Shown here one piece after another: positions 43,191 to 51,028 of a DNA stretch of 64,000 nt (position 1 is the stretch's first letter; each line of letters starts with the position of its first letter). This DNA is from Microbacterium sp. LKL04. Its GTDB lineage: Bacteria > Actinomycetota > Actinomycetes > Actinomycetales > Microbacteriaceae. The notes under the pieces were generated by a model that saw only the letters and a program-made list of their open reading frames with translations, was not told the DNA's origin and did no database searches. The DNA is taken from the NCBI RefSeq assembly GCF_900102005.1, contig NZ_LT627736.1, forward strand, positions 2,294,001-2,358,000, in the 5' to 3' direction. The position numbers and the translations under genes are program-made.

Positions 43191-43221
43191 ATGACGCTTC
43201 CTGGTGACGTAAGGATGACCG

Positions 43222-44556
43222 ATGAGCAGCAGTACGTTCGCGCTTGGCGCTGTGCTTGGAGCGATGAGTGGCAACCACCCCGGCGCGTGGCGGATGCCCT
43301 CGGCAGATACGAGCGCCTACACGGACACGGCATCGATAGTGCGCGCGGCACAGGCAGCAGAGCGCGGCGGATTGGATTACATCTTCCTGCCGGACCGTGT
43401 CTTCATTTGGGGGGACCTGGAATCCGGGCCTCCCATCGTCTCGATGGAGCCGACGCTGACGCTGGCCGCGATCGCCCCGGCCACGCGCCGCATCGGCCTG
43501 GTCACGACGATTTCGACGTCTTTTGCCGAGCCGTACACGATCGCCCGTCAGGTGCGAGCGCTCGACGTGATGAGTCACGGTCGTGCGGGTTGGCAGGCTA
43601 TCCCCAGTTACGAGCCGGAGGCGTTCGCGAACTACGGTCTCCCTGTCCCGGAGCGCGAGGAGAAGTACGAGCGGTTCAACGAATCCGTTCAGATCACCCA
43701 GGCACTGTGGGGAAGCTGGCGCCGCGAAGCAGGTACCCCGGATAAGACCACGGGACGGTTCGCCGACACGTCGCAGATCCGCCCCGTCAACCTGCAGGGC
43801 CGTCATGTCGCATCTCGGGGTCCGCTGCAGATTCCTCCGTCTGAGCAGGGCCAGCCGGTGGTCTTCATGCCCTTCGCCAGCGGGCTGGGTGTGCAAGCCG
43901 CCGCCAGGTACGCCAACGGCATCATCGCTCACGCCCCCACGATGGAGCAGTCCAAGTCGTACCGGGAGATGATGCGGTCAATGACGGTGGAAGCCGGCCG
44001 GGACGTTGACGAGGTGAAGTTCCTCTCTTTCTTCGCACTCACCGTTGGGCCCACCCTTGAAGAAGCCGTTCGGCGTCGCATGGTGCTGGAAGAAGCCGCC
44101 GGGATCGAGGGCCGACTGGCTCAGCTCTCGGCCGTCCTCGGGGTGCGCCTCGACCCCGCCGACCGCGACAAACGACTCACCACCACGCAGACATTGCAGC
44201 TGCGACCGCACCCCGGGGTAGCGCAGGCCGCGTACGCCATCGAGCTCGCCCAGCAGGGACGCACCCCGACGGAGATCCTCGGGCACGGAGTTCTCGACCC
44301 GGCACCGTCCATAGTCGGAACGGCAGAACAGATCGCCGACACCCTCCAGGAATGGGTGCAGACCGGCGCCGCCGACGGCTTCACCGTCACCATCGACGAC
44401 CTGCACGACGGGATGGATGCGTTCGTGGATCAGGTCGTACCCGTCCTGCGGCGCCGCGGCCTGCGCCCCGACGACTACACCGGCACGACCCTGCGCGACC
44501 ACCTCGGTCTCCCTGCGCAGCTCGGCGTCGACCCGCGGCTCGCTGCAGATCGCTGA
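43222..44556 (+). CDS. LLM-class flavin-dependent monooxygenase (NtaA/DszA type)
   Basis: 444-aa FMNH2-dependent TIM-barrel monooxygenase. Family features: GAWRMP near the start, AAQAAERGGLDYIFLPDRVF, GLVTTISTSFAEPYTIARQVRALDVMSHGRAGWQ and VQITQALWGSW. Enzymes of this branch oxidise chelators, sulfur heterocycles or similar compounds and depend on a separate flavin reductase, which is encoded two genes downstream. AAGGATG precedes the ATG. Expressed from the TetR-controlled promoter at 43133. Confidence 0.9.
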   Translation: MSSSTFALGAVLGAMSGNHPGAWRMPSADTSAYTDTASIVRAAQAAERGGLDYIFLPDRVFIWGDLESGPPIVSMEPTLTLAAIAPATRRIGLVTTISTSFAEPYTIARQVRALDVMSHGRAGWQAIPSYEPEAFANYGLPVPEREEKYERFNESVQITQALWGSWRREAGTPDKTTGRFADTSQIRPVNLQGRHVASRGPLQIPPSEQGQPVVFMPFASGLGVQAAARYANGIIAHAPTMEQSKSYREMMRSMTVEAGRDVDEVKFLSFFALTVGPTLEEAVRRRMVLEEAAGIEGRLAQLSAVLGVRLDPADRDKRLTTTQTLQLRPHPGVAQAAYAIELAQQGRTPTEILGHGVLDPAPSIVGTAEQIADTLQEWVQTGAADGFTVTIDDLHDGMDAFVDQVVPVLRRRGLRPDDYTGTTLRDHLGLPAQLGVDPRLAADR

Positions 44557-44642
44557 CGAGGCGACCGTGGGCTCGGATCGGAGCTCACGGCCGTCCGGCG
44601 GCCGACCCAACAACCTTCACTGACACCTCAAGGAGAAGCAGC

Positions 44643-46028
44643 GTGTCCATCGAACTTCCCCCCGTCGTCGAGCACCCGCGGTTGACCGTCGTCGGCACTG
44701 GCTACCTCGGCGCGACCCACGCCGTATGCATGGCCATCCTCGGCTACGAGGTCCTCGGCATCGACGTCGACGAGGAGAAAGTGCGCCAGTTGAACTCGGG
44801 CGTGGTGCCATTCTTCGAGCCCGGCCTGCCCGAGAAGCTGCAAGAGGCGCTGGGCAGCGGCCGCCTGCGGTTCACTACTGACTACGACGATGCCGCTGCG
44901 TTCGGCGACGTGCACTTCATCTGCGTGGGAACCCCGCAAACATCTGGTTCGGCAGCGGCCGACATGACCTACGTCGACTCCGCCTTCTCTGAGCTCGCCC
45001 GCCGCGTCACCAGCCGGTCGCTCCTGGTTGGCAAGTCCACAGTGCCCACCGGCACCGCAGCCCGCGTGACCGAGATGGTGCACAGCCTCTCACCTGCCGG
45101 CGCGGACCTCGAGGTGGCATGGAACCCGGAATTCCTGCGTGAAGGGTTCGCAGTGAAGGACACCCTGCACCCCGACCGCCTCGTCTTCGGAGTTGAATCC
45201 GACTGGGCACGAGCACAGCTCGAAGCCGCATTCGCGCCGATCATCGCTGAGGGAACTCCCGTCGTCGTGAGCGATCTTGCGACGTCGGAACTGGTCAAGG
45301 TTGCCGCGAACTCCTTCCTCGCAACCAAAATCTCGTTCATCAACGCGATGGCCGAAGTGTGCGAAGCAACCGGTGCCGACGTCAGCCTGCTCGCCCAGGC
45401 CCTCTCGCTCGACTCTCGTATCGGCGGGCGCTTCCTCAACCCCGGTCTCGGATTCGGTGGCGGCTGCCTCCCGAAAGACATCCGCGCGTTCACCCATCGC
45501 GCCGACGAGCTCGGCGTCGGCCAGGCGACCGCGTTCCTCCGCGAGGTCGACGGCATCAACGACCGCCGCCGCACCCGCGCCGTCGACGTCCTGCGCGAGC
45601 TCGTCGGCGGTGACCTGCGCGGAGCGCGGATTGCTTGCCTCGGCGCCGCATTCAAGCCCAACTCCGACGACGTGCGCGACGCTCCTGCGCTCCACGTCGC
45701 GCAACTACTGCACGACGAGGGAGCCCAGGTCATCGTCTACGACCCGGAAGCTATGCCCAACGCGCGACGGAAGCACCCTGATCTGTCATACGCGGACAGC
45801 GCAGAAAAGGCCGTTGAACAGGCGGACGCGGTCGCTTTGCTCACGGAATGGCAAGAATTCCGCGATGCCGACCCCGCCGAACTCGGTGCGCTCGTCACCC
45901 ACCGGCGAATCCTCGACGCGCGTCATGCCCTCGACGCGGACACGTACCGAGCCGCGGGCTGGGATGTTCGCGCACTCGGACGCCCGAAACAATCACGGCG
46001 CCTCACGTTCGACTCCGGGAAGGACTAG
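44643..46028 (+). CDS. ugd: UDP-glucose 6-dehydrogenase family protein
   Basis: 461-aa nucleotide-sugar dehydrogenase. N-terminal NAD domain with VVGTGYLGATHAV, VGTPQTSG and KSTVPTGTA. The catalytic Cys lies in GFGGGCLPKD with the preceding Asn/Lys region ELVKVAANSFLATKISFINAMAE. The C-terminal UDP-binding domain begins CLGAAFKPNSDDVRDAP. All key residues are present. GTG start with AAGGAG just upstream. It lies between the monooxygenase and flavin reductase genes (3-bp gap to the latter), an unexpected position for a polysaccharide-precursor enzyme. Confidence 0.92.
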   Translation: MSIELPPVVEHPRLTVVGTGYLGATHAVCMAILGYEVLGIDVDEEKVRQLNSGVVPFFEPGLPEKLQEALGSGRLRFTTDYDDAAAFGDVHFICVGTPQTSGSAAADMTYVDSAFSELARRVTSRSLLVGKSTVPTGTAARVTEMVHSLSPAGADLEVAWNPEFLREGFAVKDTLHPDRLVFGVESDWARAQLEAAFAPIIAEGTPVVVSDLATSELVKVAANSFLATKISFINAMAEVCEATGADVSLLAQALSLDSRIGGRFLNPGLGFGGGCLPKDIRAFTHRADELGVGQATAFLREVDGINDRRRTRAVDVLRELVGGDLRGARIACLGAAFKPNSDDVRDAPALHVAQLLHDEGAQVIVYDPEAMPNARRKHPDLSYADSAEKAVEQADAVALLTEWQEFRDADPAELGALVTHRRILDARHALDADTYRAAGWDVRALGRPKQSRRLTFDSGKD

Positions 46029-46031
46029 ACC

Positions 46032-46574
46032 ATGTCGCACATCTCCGCTCTAGATGATTCTCACGCGGCTCCCGCGACGAAGGTTGAGGGGCCGGCTCCG
46101 ACCGTCGATCCAGGCGACATGCGTCGTACGCTTGCCGGCTTCGCTACAGGGCTCGCGGTGGTCGCCGCCGAGGATGATGAAGGTGCGGTTGTCGGTATGC
46201 CAGTGAATTCGCTGGTGTCGGTTTCGCTCGACCCGCCTCTTGTCTCCTTGTCGTTTGCTCACACGTCGTCCACGTGGCCCCTCCTCAAAAGGGCGCAACG
46301 TTGGGGGATCAGCGTGCTCAGCGAAGACGCGATATCAGTGGCGCAGGATCTGCGGCGGCCGACGAGCGAGCGATTCTCGGGGCTAGATGTCGACGTCATT
46401 GACGGTGCGGTCTTCCTGCGAGGAGCTCTCGCCAAGATCGGTGTCACGCTGCACTCGGAGATCCAAGCCGGGGACCACACCCTCGTCCTCCTCAACGTGA
46501 TATCGGTCGAGCGCGACGAGTCCAGCGCGCCCCTCGTCTTCTACAGCAGCAAGATCCACACTCTCGCAGCCTGA
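46032..46574 (+). CDS. flavin reductase (FMN reductase, HpaC/NtaB type)
   Basis: 180 aa of the flavin-reductase-like split-barrel fold. After a polar N-terminus it shows DMRRTLAGFATGLAVVAA, GMPVNSLVSVSLDPPLVSLSF and HSEIQAGDHTLVLLNVISVE, the conserved FMN/NADH blocks. It would supply FMNH2 to the LLM monooxygenase encoded upstream. Starts 3 bp after ugd, so it is probably translationally coupled. Followed by palindrome copy c. Confidence 0.9.
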   Translation: MSHISALDDSHAAPATKVEGPAPTVDPGDMRRTLAGFATGLAVVAAEDDEGAVVGMPVNSLVSVSLDPPLVSLSFAHTSSTWPLLKRAQRWGISVLSEDAISVAQDLRRPTSERFSGLDVDVIDGAVFLRGALAKIGVTLHSEIQAGDHTLVLLNVISVERDESSAPLVFYSSKIHTLAA

Positions 46575-46650
46575 CGGCCGATCGATCCATCCGTCCAACT
46601 CACGGCCACCCATCGCTCGGCGACCACCGGAAGCAGGTGAGGCGCCCCCC

Positions 46651-46672
46651 GCCGAAAACGATCGTTTTCGGC
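46651..46672. repeat. AAACGATCGTTT palindrome, copy c
   Basis: Perfect 22-bp palindrome between the convergent flavin reductase and TIR-protein genes, in the position of a shared terminator. Confidence 0.92.
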
Positions 46673-46757
46673 GCGGCCGCTGCGCTGCCGCGAGGTGCGC
46701 TCCAGCGGCATACGTCGAGCGCTCTTTTGCTGCTGCCGGGATGGTGAGGGTTTGGGG

Positions 46758-48263
46758 TCACCAGGACCGGTGGCGGGCGATCTCCGAAAATAAGGCTGAG
46801 TATTCTTCCACAGCTGCGCTGGCTCGCTCGGAGTCGCCTCCGAAGAGATCGCCGCGCAGTGGACCCCAGGCTGCTCCACGCTGGGATAGGTCGTGCTGAA
46901 GATTCGCCACGGGATTGTTTCGGCTCGCGGCCATGCGCCAGGTGGACCGACCAAACCAGTGGGAACGACCCCAGGTGCTCCCGTCGACAGCCTTGCGCAT
47001 GTTCACGGCGTCCTGCGCCAGGACGCCTAATATGACCTCGGCCCGATCGAACTCCAGGTCATAGGTCGCGGTGTCGGGCATCTCTCCCTCGAAGAGGGGC
47101 CGGAGCACGGTGTGCAGCAACTCAGCGATGGGCGTGTAAAACTTCTGCGTACGATTCTGGATCAGGTCGGAGACCACCTCAGCGGGTTGGGCATCGGATT
47201 GTGCCGCGCGCGCCACAGCGTTACTGGTCAGCTCGTCGCCACCGAATGGCTTGTAGGGGTCAACCGCCTCGAGTAGGGCTAGCGGTCGAGGGCTGTAGGA
47301 ATCGATGACGGAGCTTTCCGCGACAAGCTCCTTGAGATTCTCCCAGCGCCCGCTTGCAACGGACGCAAGGGCCGCGGTCATCACAGACACGACGCCGGGA
47401 AGGTGGCGAAGGTTCAGCAGCCCCACCGTCCCGCTCTTCTGCCTCGTGGCGGATTGCACAAATGACCGGAGCCCGTTCGCCCAAGGGGCCAGCGTTTCAG
47501 GCGCTCCCCAGCGCGCAGCGACCTGGAGTGATGCGCTGAACGGAAGGGTGATCTGTATGAGGATTTGAGCCTCGGTGACGATCCGAGTGGCCTGTTCCTC
47601 GATGTTCACCCCGATCGGCCTGGTCGCCCAGTCGGCGTCGTTGAGGACCTTCAGGATGCGTTGGACCTCATGCGAGACAAGGTCGTCCAGTTCGATGCGG
47701 CGGGTTGGATCGAGGAGCATTTCTTTGGTGAGTCGTCGCATCAGTTCGACTCGGTCGGCGGCCGCTGCCTGCTCGACGGCGTTCAGCGTCGCTACGGGGC
47801 CGAGTTGCTTGTCACCCATCAGGTTGTGAATGGTTGTGACGAGCGAGGCTGCTTCGGGAGCGTATCCCTCGCCGAACAGATCAGAGTAGTTGAGGTCCCC
47901 AAGAACTCGCCCCGCGCCGAGATCCCATTCGGGCACATCTCCGCCGTCGAAGCGCACAGGGATAAGCCACGTTCTTCCCGGGGGCATCTTGCGGAATTCG
48001 TCTACTGCGAGGGTCAACTCTTCATTCATGTGTGACTTCTCTTTTGCCCGCGAGCGGTCGGAGAAACAGGCAAGGAACACCATCGAGCCACCCCGGATCG
48101 CCTCGCGAATCTTCGCTTTCCAGGCATCACCGGGACCGAGCGACTTCCTGTCGCGCCAGTAAGGGATCTTGGAGGCCTCAAGCACTTTGCAAAGCTTGTC
48201 CACTTCGGTGCTGTCCTCGTGCACGTAGGAGATGAAGACGTGCTTTTCCTGATCTGGGCTCAC
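46758..48263 (-). CDS. TIR-domain protein with unknown C-terminal domain
   Basis: 501 aa, cytoplasmic. Residues about 5-145 form a TIR domain: HVFISYVHEDSTEVDKL, IPYWRDRKSLGPGDAWKAKIREAI and HMNEELTLAVDEF, the last holding the expected catalytic Glu region of bacterial NADase TIRs. The remaining 350 residues are alpha-helical and unrecognised. The GTG at 48263 is preceded by TAGACT with a 7-base gap, suggesting a leaderless transcript; an in-frame GTG at 48356 is the alternative. TIR proteins in such settings often act in antiphage defence by NAD+ depletion, which is inference here. Confidence 0.8.
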   Translation of the reverse strand: MSPDQEKHVFISYVHEDSTEVDKLCKVLEASKIPYWRDRKSLGPGDAWKAKIREAIRGGSMVFLACFSDRSRAKEKSHMNEELTLAVDEFRKMPPGRTWLIPVRFDGGDVPEWDLGAGRVLGDLNYSDLFGEGYAPEAASLVTTIHNLMGDKQLGPVATLNAVEQAAAADRVELMRRLTKEMLLDPTRRIELDDLVSHEVQRILKVLNDADWATRPIGVNIEEQATRIVTEAQILIQITLPFSASLQVAARWGAPETLAPWANGLRSFVQSATRQKSGTVGLLNLRHLPGVVSVMTAALASVASGRWENLKELVAESSVIDSYSPRPLALLEAVDPYKPFGGDELTSNAVARAAQSDAQPAEVVSDLIQNRTQKFYTPIAELLHTVLRPLFEGEMPDTATYDLEFDRAEVILGVLAQDAVNMRKAVDGSTWGRSHWFGRSTWRMAASRNNPVANLQHDLSQRGAAWGPLRGDLFGGDSERASAAVEEYSALFSEIARHRSW

Positions 48264-48456
48264 GAGGAGCAGTCTAGGTAGCGATGCCGACGCTCGGTCT
48301 AGACGAGATTGGGGATGAAGGAGGACCTTCCCGGCCTCGCCGATGAGCATGTGCACCGCTTCGCCGGCGGATCTCAGAGCAGGCGGCGTGTGACGAGTCA
48401 GTCGAGGTCGACGCGACCGGACTCGATCCCGACTCCTCGTGTGTCATACTCCGCGC

Positions 48457-48867
48457 ATGGCCTCACCTTCGGACCTCCTTGGTAGAGCAAGAGACCGATT
48501 CGGCTGCTTCTACCGTTTCGAGATCGATACACCGGACTCGCTGCAATTCAGCGCGGGCCTCGTCGGGGACGATGATGTGTCGGCGACGGCATCGGTGAGG
48601 GGTCACGACGCAACCTACAGCGCGACGCTGTGGCCTGCAGAGCACAGGCCCCCCGCGCCTCGACGCGCTCTTGCTACCAAGCCGACACGGATCCACCTCG
48701 ATGGTGCCTTTGCGGCGAGCACCGCGTGGGTGCTCGCCAGCGATGGGTGGGAGGTATGGACGCGCACGGCAGAGGGGCACCATCTACAGCTCACTATCGA
48801 GGGACGGTGCGACAAGCCACCCACCGAGGTGATGCTCGCTCGTGACCGACCCACATCGATGAGCTGA
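48457..48867 (+). CDS. hypothetical protein
   Basis: 136 aa, no signal peptide or membrane segment. Strand-rich with RFGCFYRFEIDTPDSLQFSAGLVGDD and a C-terminal WEVWTRTAEGHHLQLTIEG. Not recognised. Divergent from the TIR-protein gene with a 193-bp gap and followed by palindrome copy d, so it may share a cassette with either neighbour. Confidence 0.5.
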   Translation: MASPSDLLGRARDRFGCFYRFEIDTPDSLQFSAGLVGDDDVSATASVRGHDATYSATLWPAEHRPPAPRRALATKPTRIHLDGAFAASTAWVLASDGWEVWTRTAEGHHLQLTIEGRCDKPPTEVMLARDRPTSMS

Positions 48868-48905
48868 TAGTCGCGGCTACGTCGAGCCGCCCTTGAGGTG
48901 GACCC

Positions 48906-48927
48906 ACCATAAACGATCGTTTACGGC
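48906..48927. repeat. AAACGATCGTTT palindrome, copy d
   Basis: Core intact, arms ACCAT / ACGGC diverged. Between the gene at 48457 and the GNAT gene. Confidence 0.85.
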
Positions 48928-48992
48928 GGGGCGGCCCGAACTCGCCGGAAGGAGCCCCGGGCGGCAGAAGAATCTGCGGGAGACTGCTCTGA

Positions 48993-49568
48993 ATGACCTT
49001 CACCCCCGTTAGCTACGACGTCCGACCGTTCACTCCCGGTGACGAGAACGGGTGGGTCCGGTGCCGCACGTTGGCTTTCCTGACCACCCAGTACTACGAC
49101 CACGTCAAGCCGCACCGCGGCAAGCTTGATGCACCGTCTATCGGTCTTGTCGCCACCGATTCGCTGGGCCACGTAGTCGGCGTCCTCGATATCGAGGTCG
49201 ATGGGACGGAAGCCACGATCGACACGATCGCCGTGCACCCCGATCACCAAGGTCGCGGCCTAGCGACCTCCCTGCTCGAAGTCGCGCTTGCGGCCTTCTC
49301 TGAGACGCGCGTCACCACTCTTGACGCGTGGACTAGGGAAGACGTTGCCGCGAACGAGTGGTACCGACGGAATGGATTTCAAGAGCGTTACCGCTACCTA
49401 CACGTCTACCTCAGCGACGGCGACGACTCATCCGGTTTCCGCGCGCCCGAACCGTTGTCCAAGCCACACGCGGCGTTCGCCCATGGTCATATCGACGACG
49501 AGGACGAGCTGCGCTCTCGCTATCAACGGGTCCATGTGTGCCGACAGTACGTCCGCGACCTGCGCTAG
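48993..49568 (+). CDS. GNAT family N-acetyltransferase
   Basis: 191 aa. The acetyl-CoA binding motif A is IDTIAVHPDHQGRGLATSLLEVAL (about residues 73-95, Q-x-x-G-x-G/A), preceded by VVGVLDIEVDG and followed by NEWYRRNGFQERYRY. Acceptor substrate unknown. A single gene between palindrome copies d and e. Confidence 0.88.
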   Translation: MTFTPVSYDVRPFTPGDENGWVRCRTLAFLTTQYYDHVKPHRGKLDAPSIGLVATDSLGHVVGVLDIEVDGTEATIDTIAVHPDHQGRGLATSLLEVALAAFSETRVTTLDAWTREDVAANEWYRRNGFQERYRYLHVYLSDGDDSSGFRAPEPLSKPHAAFAHGHIDDEDELRSRYQRVHVCRQYVRDLR

Positions 49569-49611
49569 CCCTAAGGTAACCGCGCATCCGCCAGGAGGAC
49601 CAAAACCGCCC

Positions 49612-49699
49612 GCCGAAACCAGGTTTTGATCCACGTTTCCGGCATGCAGTTCAGCAGCCTTGATCCGATGCGCCCGGAAACGATCGTTTTCGGTGGGCG
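49612..49699 (+). repeat. 88-bp element ending in palindrome copy e (core 49673-49694)
   Basis: Left end CCGAAACCAGG, then CGTTTCCGG 22 bases in, and the palindrome with core at 49678-49689. Aligns without gaps to 50639 and 54375; about 56 of the first 80 positions equal the copy at 54375. The two ends are imperfect inverted repeats (CGCCCGCCGAAAC / GTTTTCGGTGGGCG), so it could fold as a hairpin. The rest of 49569-49879 holds no gene. Confidence 0.8.
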
Positions 49700-49879
49700 A
49701 AGGGCAGGCCTGCGAAGAGGTCGCTGTGCGGTGAGCTACAAGCGGGTTCGACGAGAGCGATTCGTCGAGCGTCCCGGCGGTTGCGGGCCGCTTGGGACCT
49801 CCGGAGCTAAGCCCGATGCATCGTTGCGAGCGAGATAGTGTCGTGAGCCATCCGATGCGGTTGAAGCGAGGAGTCAACT

Positions 49880-50086
49880 ATGAACGGCAGGACCGCGGGA
49901 ATCGTCTTCTTCGGGGGGTTGGCCGTCTTGTTCTCGCTTCTCCTCTTCGTCCCGCAAATTCGCCAGGGATCACCGGATGTAGGGGTCTCTGCAGCACTCG
50001 GATTACCTGGGTGGGCACTAATGGCGGCAGGAATCGCGGTGTGTGTCATCTTCGTGGCGGTGATCATTCTTCGGAAGCCGAAGTGA
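49880..50086 (+). CDS. small two-segment membrane protein
   Basis: 68 aa: MNGRTAGIVFFGGLAVLFSLLLF (first segment), a short polar loop, then LPGWALMAAGIAVCVIFVAVII and a basic KPK end. Function unknown. First of three tightly spaced small genes. Confidence 0.55.
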   Translation: MNGRTAGIVFFGGLAVLFSLLLFVPQIRQGSPDVGVSAALGLPGWALMAAGIAVCVIFVAVIILRKPK

Positions 50087-50143
50087 GGCACCCTCTCGAC
50101 GCGGGATAGAGCAGGTGGGCTCGGGCGTGGGAGAGTGCACCAC

Positions 50144-50350
50144 ATGAGAGCCCCGTACCTCGTCATGTTCGTTGGGTCGCTCCTCACTTTCCTCGGAGGT
50201 ACCGCACTCGCCATATTCGCAATCGCTTCAGACCTCCCGGGGCCACCCGCGGGGATAGGACTCGCCGTGCTCGGCGCTCTCGGCACCATCATCGGCGGAC
50301 AACAACTCAGGAAGGGGCGGGGCAAGGGCGCTCCTTCAGATGACAGCTGA
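50144..50350 (+). CDS. small two-segment membrane protein
   Basis: 68 aa with two hydrophobic segments separated by LPGPPAG and a basic tail RKGRGKGAPSDDS. The ATG at 50144 is preceded by GGGAGA at 9 bases; a GTG at 50135 is possible. Overlaps the next gene by 11 bp. Function unknown. Confidence 0.5.
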   Translation: MRAPYLVMFVGSLLTFLGGTALAIFAIASDLPGPPAGIGLAVLGALGTIIGGQQLRKGRGKGAPSDDS

Positions 50351-50618
50351 TGATGCTCCCAAGCGCGACCACGCCCGACTGCAACAGATCCGCGAAGAAC
50401 TCATCAACCTCGCGTGGGTGGCTGGCACGCCCGATTACGGCCACATCGACCACCGCGAAGCACTCGATAAGGAAGCAGCGGAGATCAGGACCCGGTTGGG
50501 CATCGAGGATGACCGGCGTCCCCTCAGCACCACGTCGACCAGAAGAGGCTGGTTGATGTTGATCGCTACCGTGGTCGGCGTAGTCGGGACACTGGCGATA
50601 CTGTCGCTACCGCGGTAG
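50340..50618 (+). CDS. small tail-anchored hypothetical protein
   Basis: 92 aa. A charged helical N-terminal two thirds (DHARLQQIREELINLAWVAG) is followed by a single C-terminal membrane segment (WLMLIATVVGVVGTLAILSL), so it is probably tail-anchored. Start overlaps the preceding small gene. Followed by the repeat element at 50639. Function unknown. Confidence 0.5.
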   Translation: MTADDAPKRDHARLQQIREELINLAWVAGTPDYGHIDHREALDKEAAEIRTRLGIEDDRRPLSTTSTRRGWLMLIATVVGVVGTLAILSLPR

Positions 50619-50638
50619 CCGATCCACCAGAAAGGTCT

Positions 50639-50728
50639 GCCAAAACCCGGTAGCGGGTGCCGTTTGTGGCGCGTCCAGTTCGGCATCTCGGGCGCACGAG
50701 CCGCAAACGATCGTTTTCGGCGGGGCTA
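50639..50728 (+). repeat. 90-bp element ending in palindrome copy f (50701-50722)
   Basis: Same register as the elements at 49612 and 54375: CCAAAACCCGG at the left, CGTTTGTGGCGCG 22 bases in, GCCGCAAACG directly before the GATCGTTTTCGG end. The last 20 bp of the first 80 are identical to the copy at 54375. Confidence 0.8.
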
Positions 50729-50793
50729 ATCTGATCGTGCGGCGACAACGTTTGCGGCATCCAATCAGGCCCTGTCAAGTGGTGCGTGGGGGA

Positions 50794-50989
50794 TTATTCG
50801 CTCACGAGCGGGAGGCCGTCGATGAGCCCCTGGATGGCGAGCGTCGCGAGGGATGAACTCGGCGATGGTGAGGGCGACGACGTCGGTTTGAGTGGCGATG
50901 TCGTTGACGACGCGACGTATTTGCTCGCGGGTAAGGCCGCCTGGCACCTTGCCGAGTCCGAGTGCGGCTTCGTTGCTGTTCTGGTTGGG
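50794..50989 (-). pseudogene. arginase-family 3' remnant
   Basis: One frame encodes GKVPGGLTREQIRRVVNDIA followed by TQTDVVALTIAEFIPR, the typical pre-C-terminal block of ureohydrolases (arginase/agmatinase). After a frameshift another frame continues ATLAIQGLIDGLPLVSE and a stop at 50794. An in-frame TAA at 50990 closes the upstream side and no N-terminal part is present. A decayed fragment; assignment is by recollection of the family pattern. Confidence 0.5.
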
Positions 50990-51028
50990 TTATGTGGCCC
51001 CGCTGTCAGGGATGCCAGGTCGCGATGA

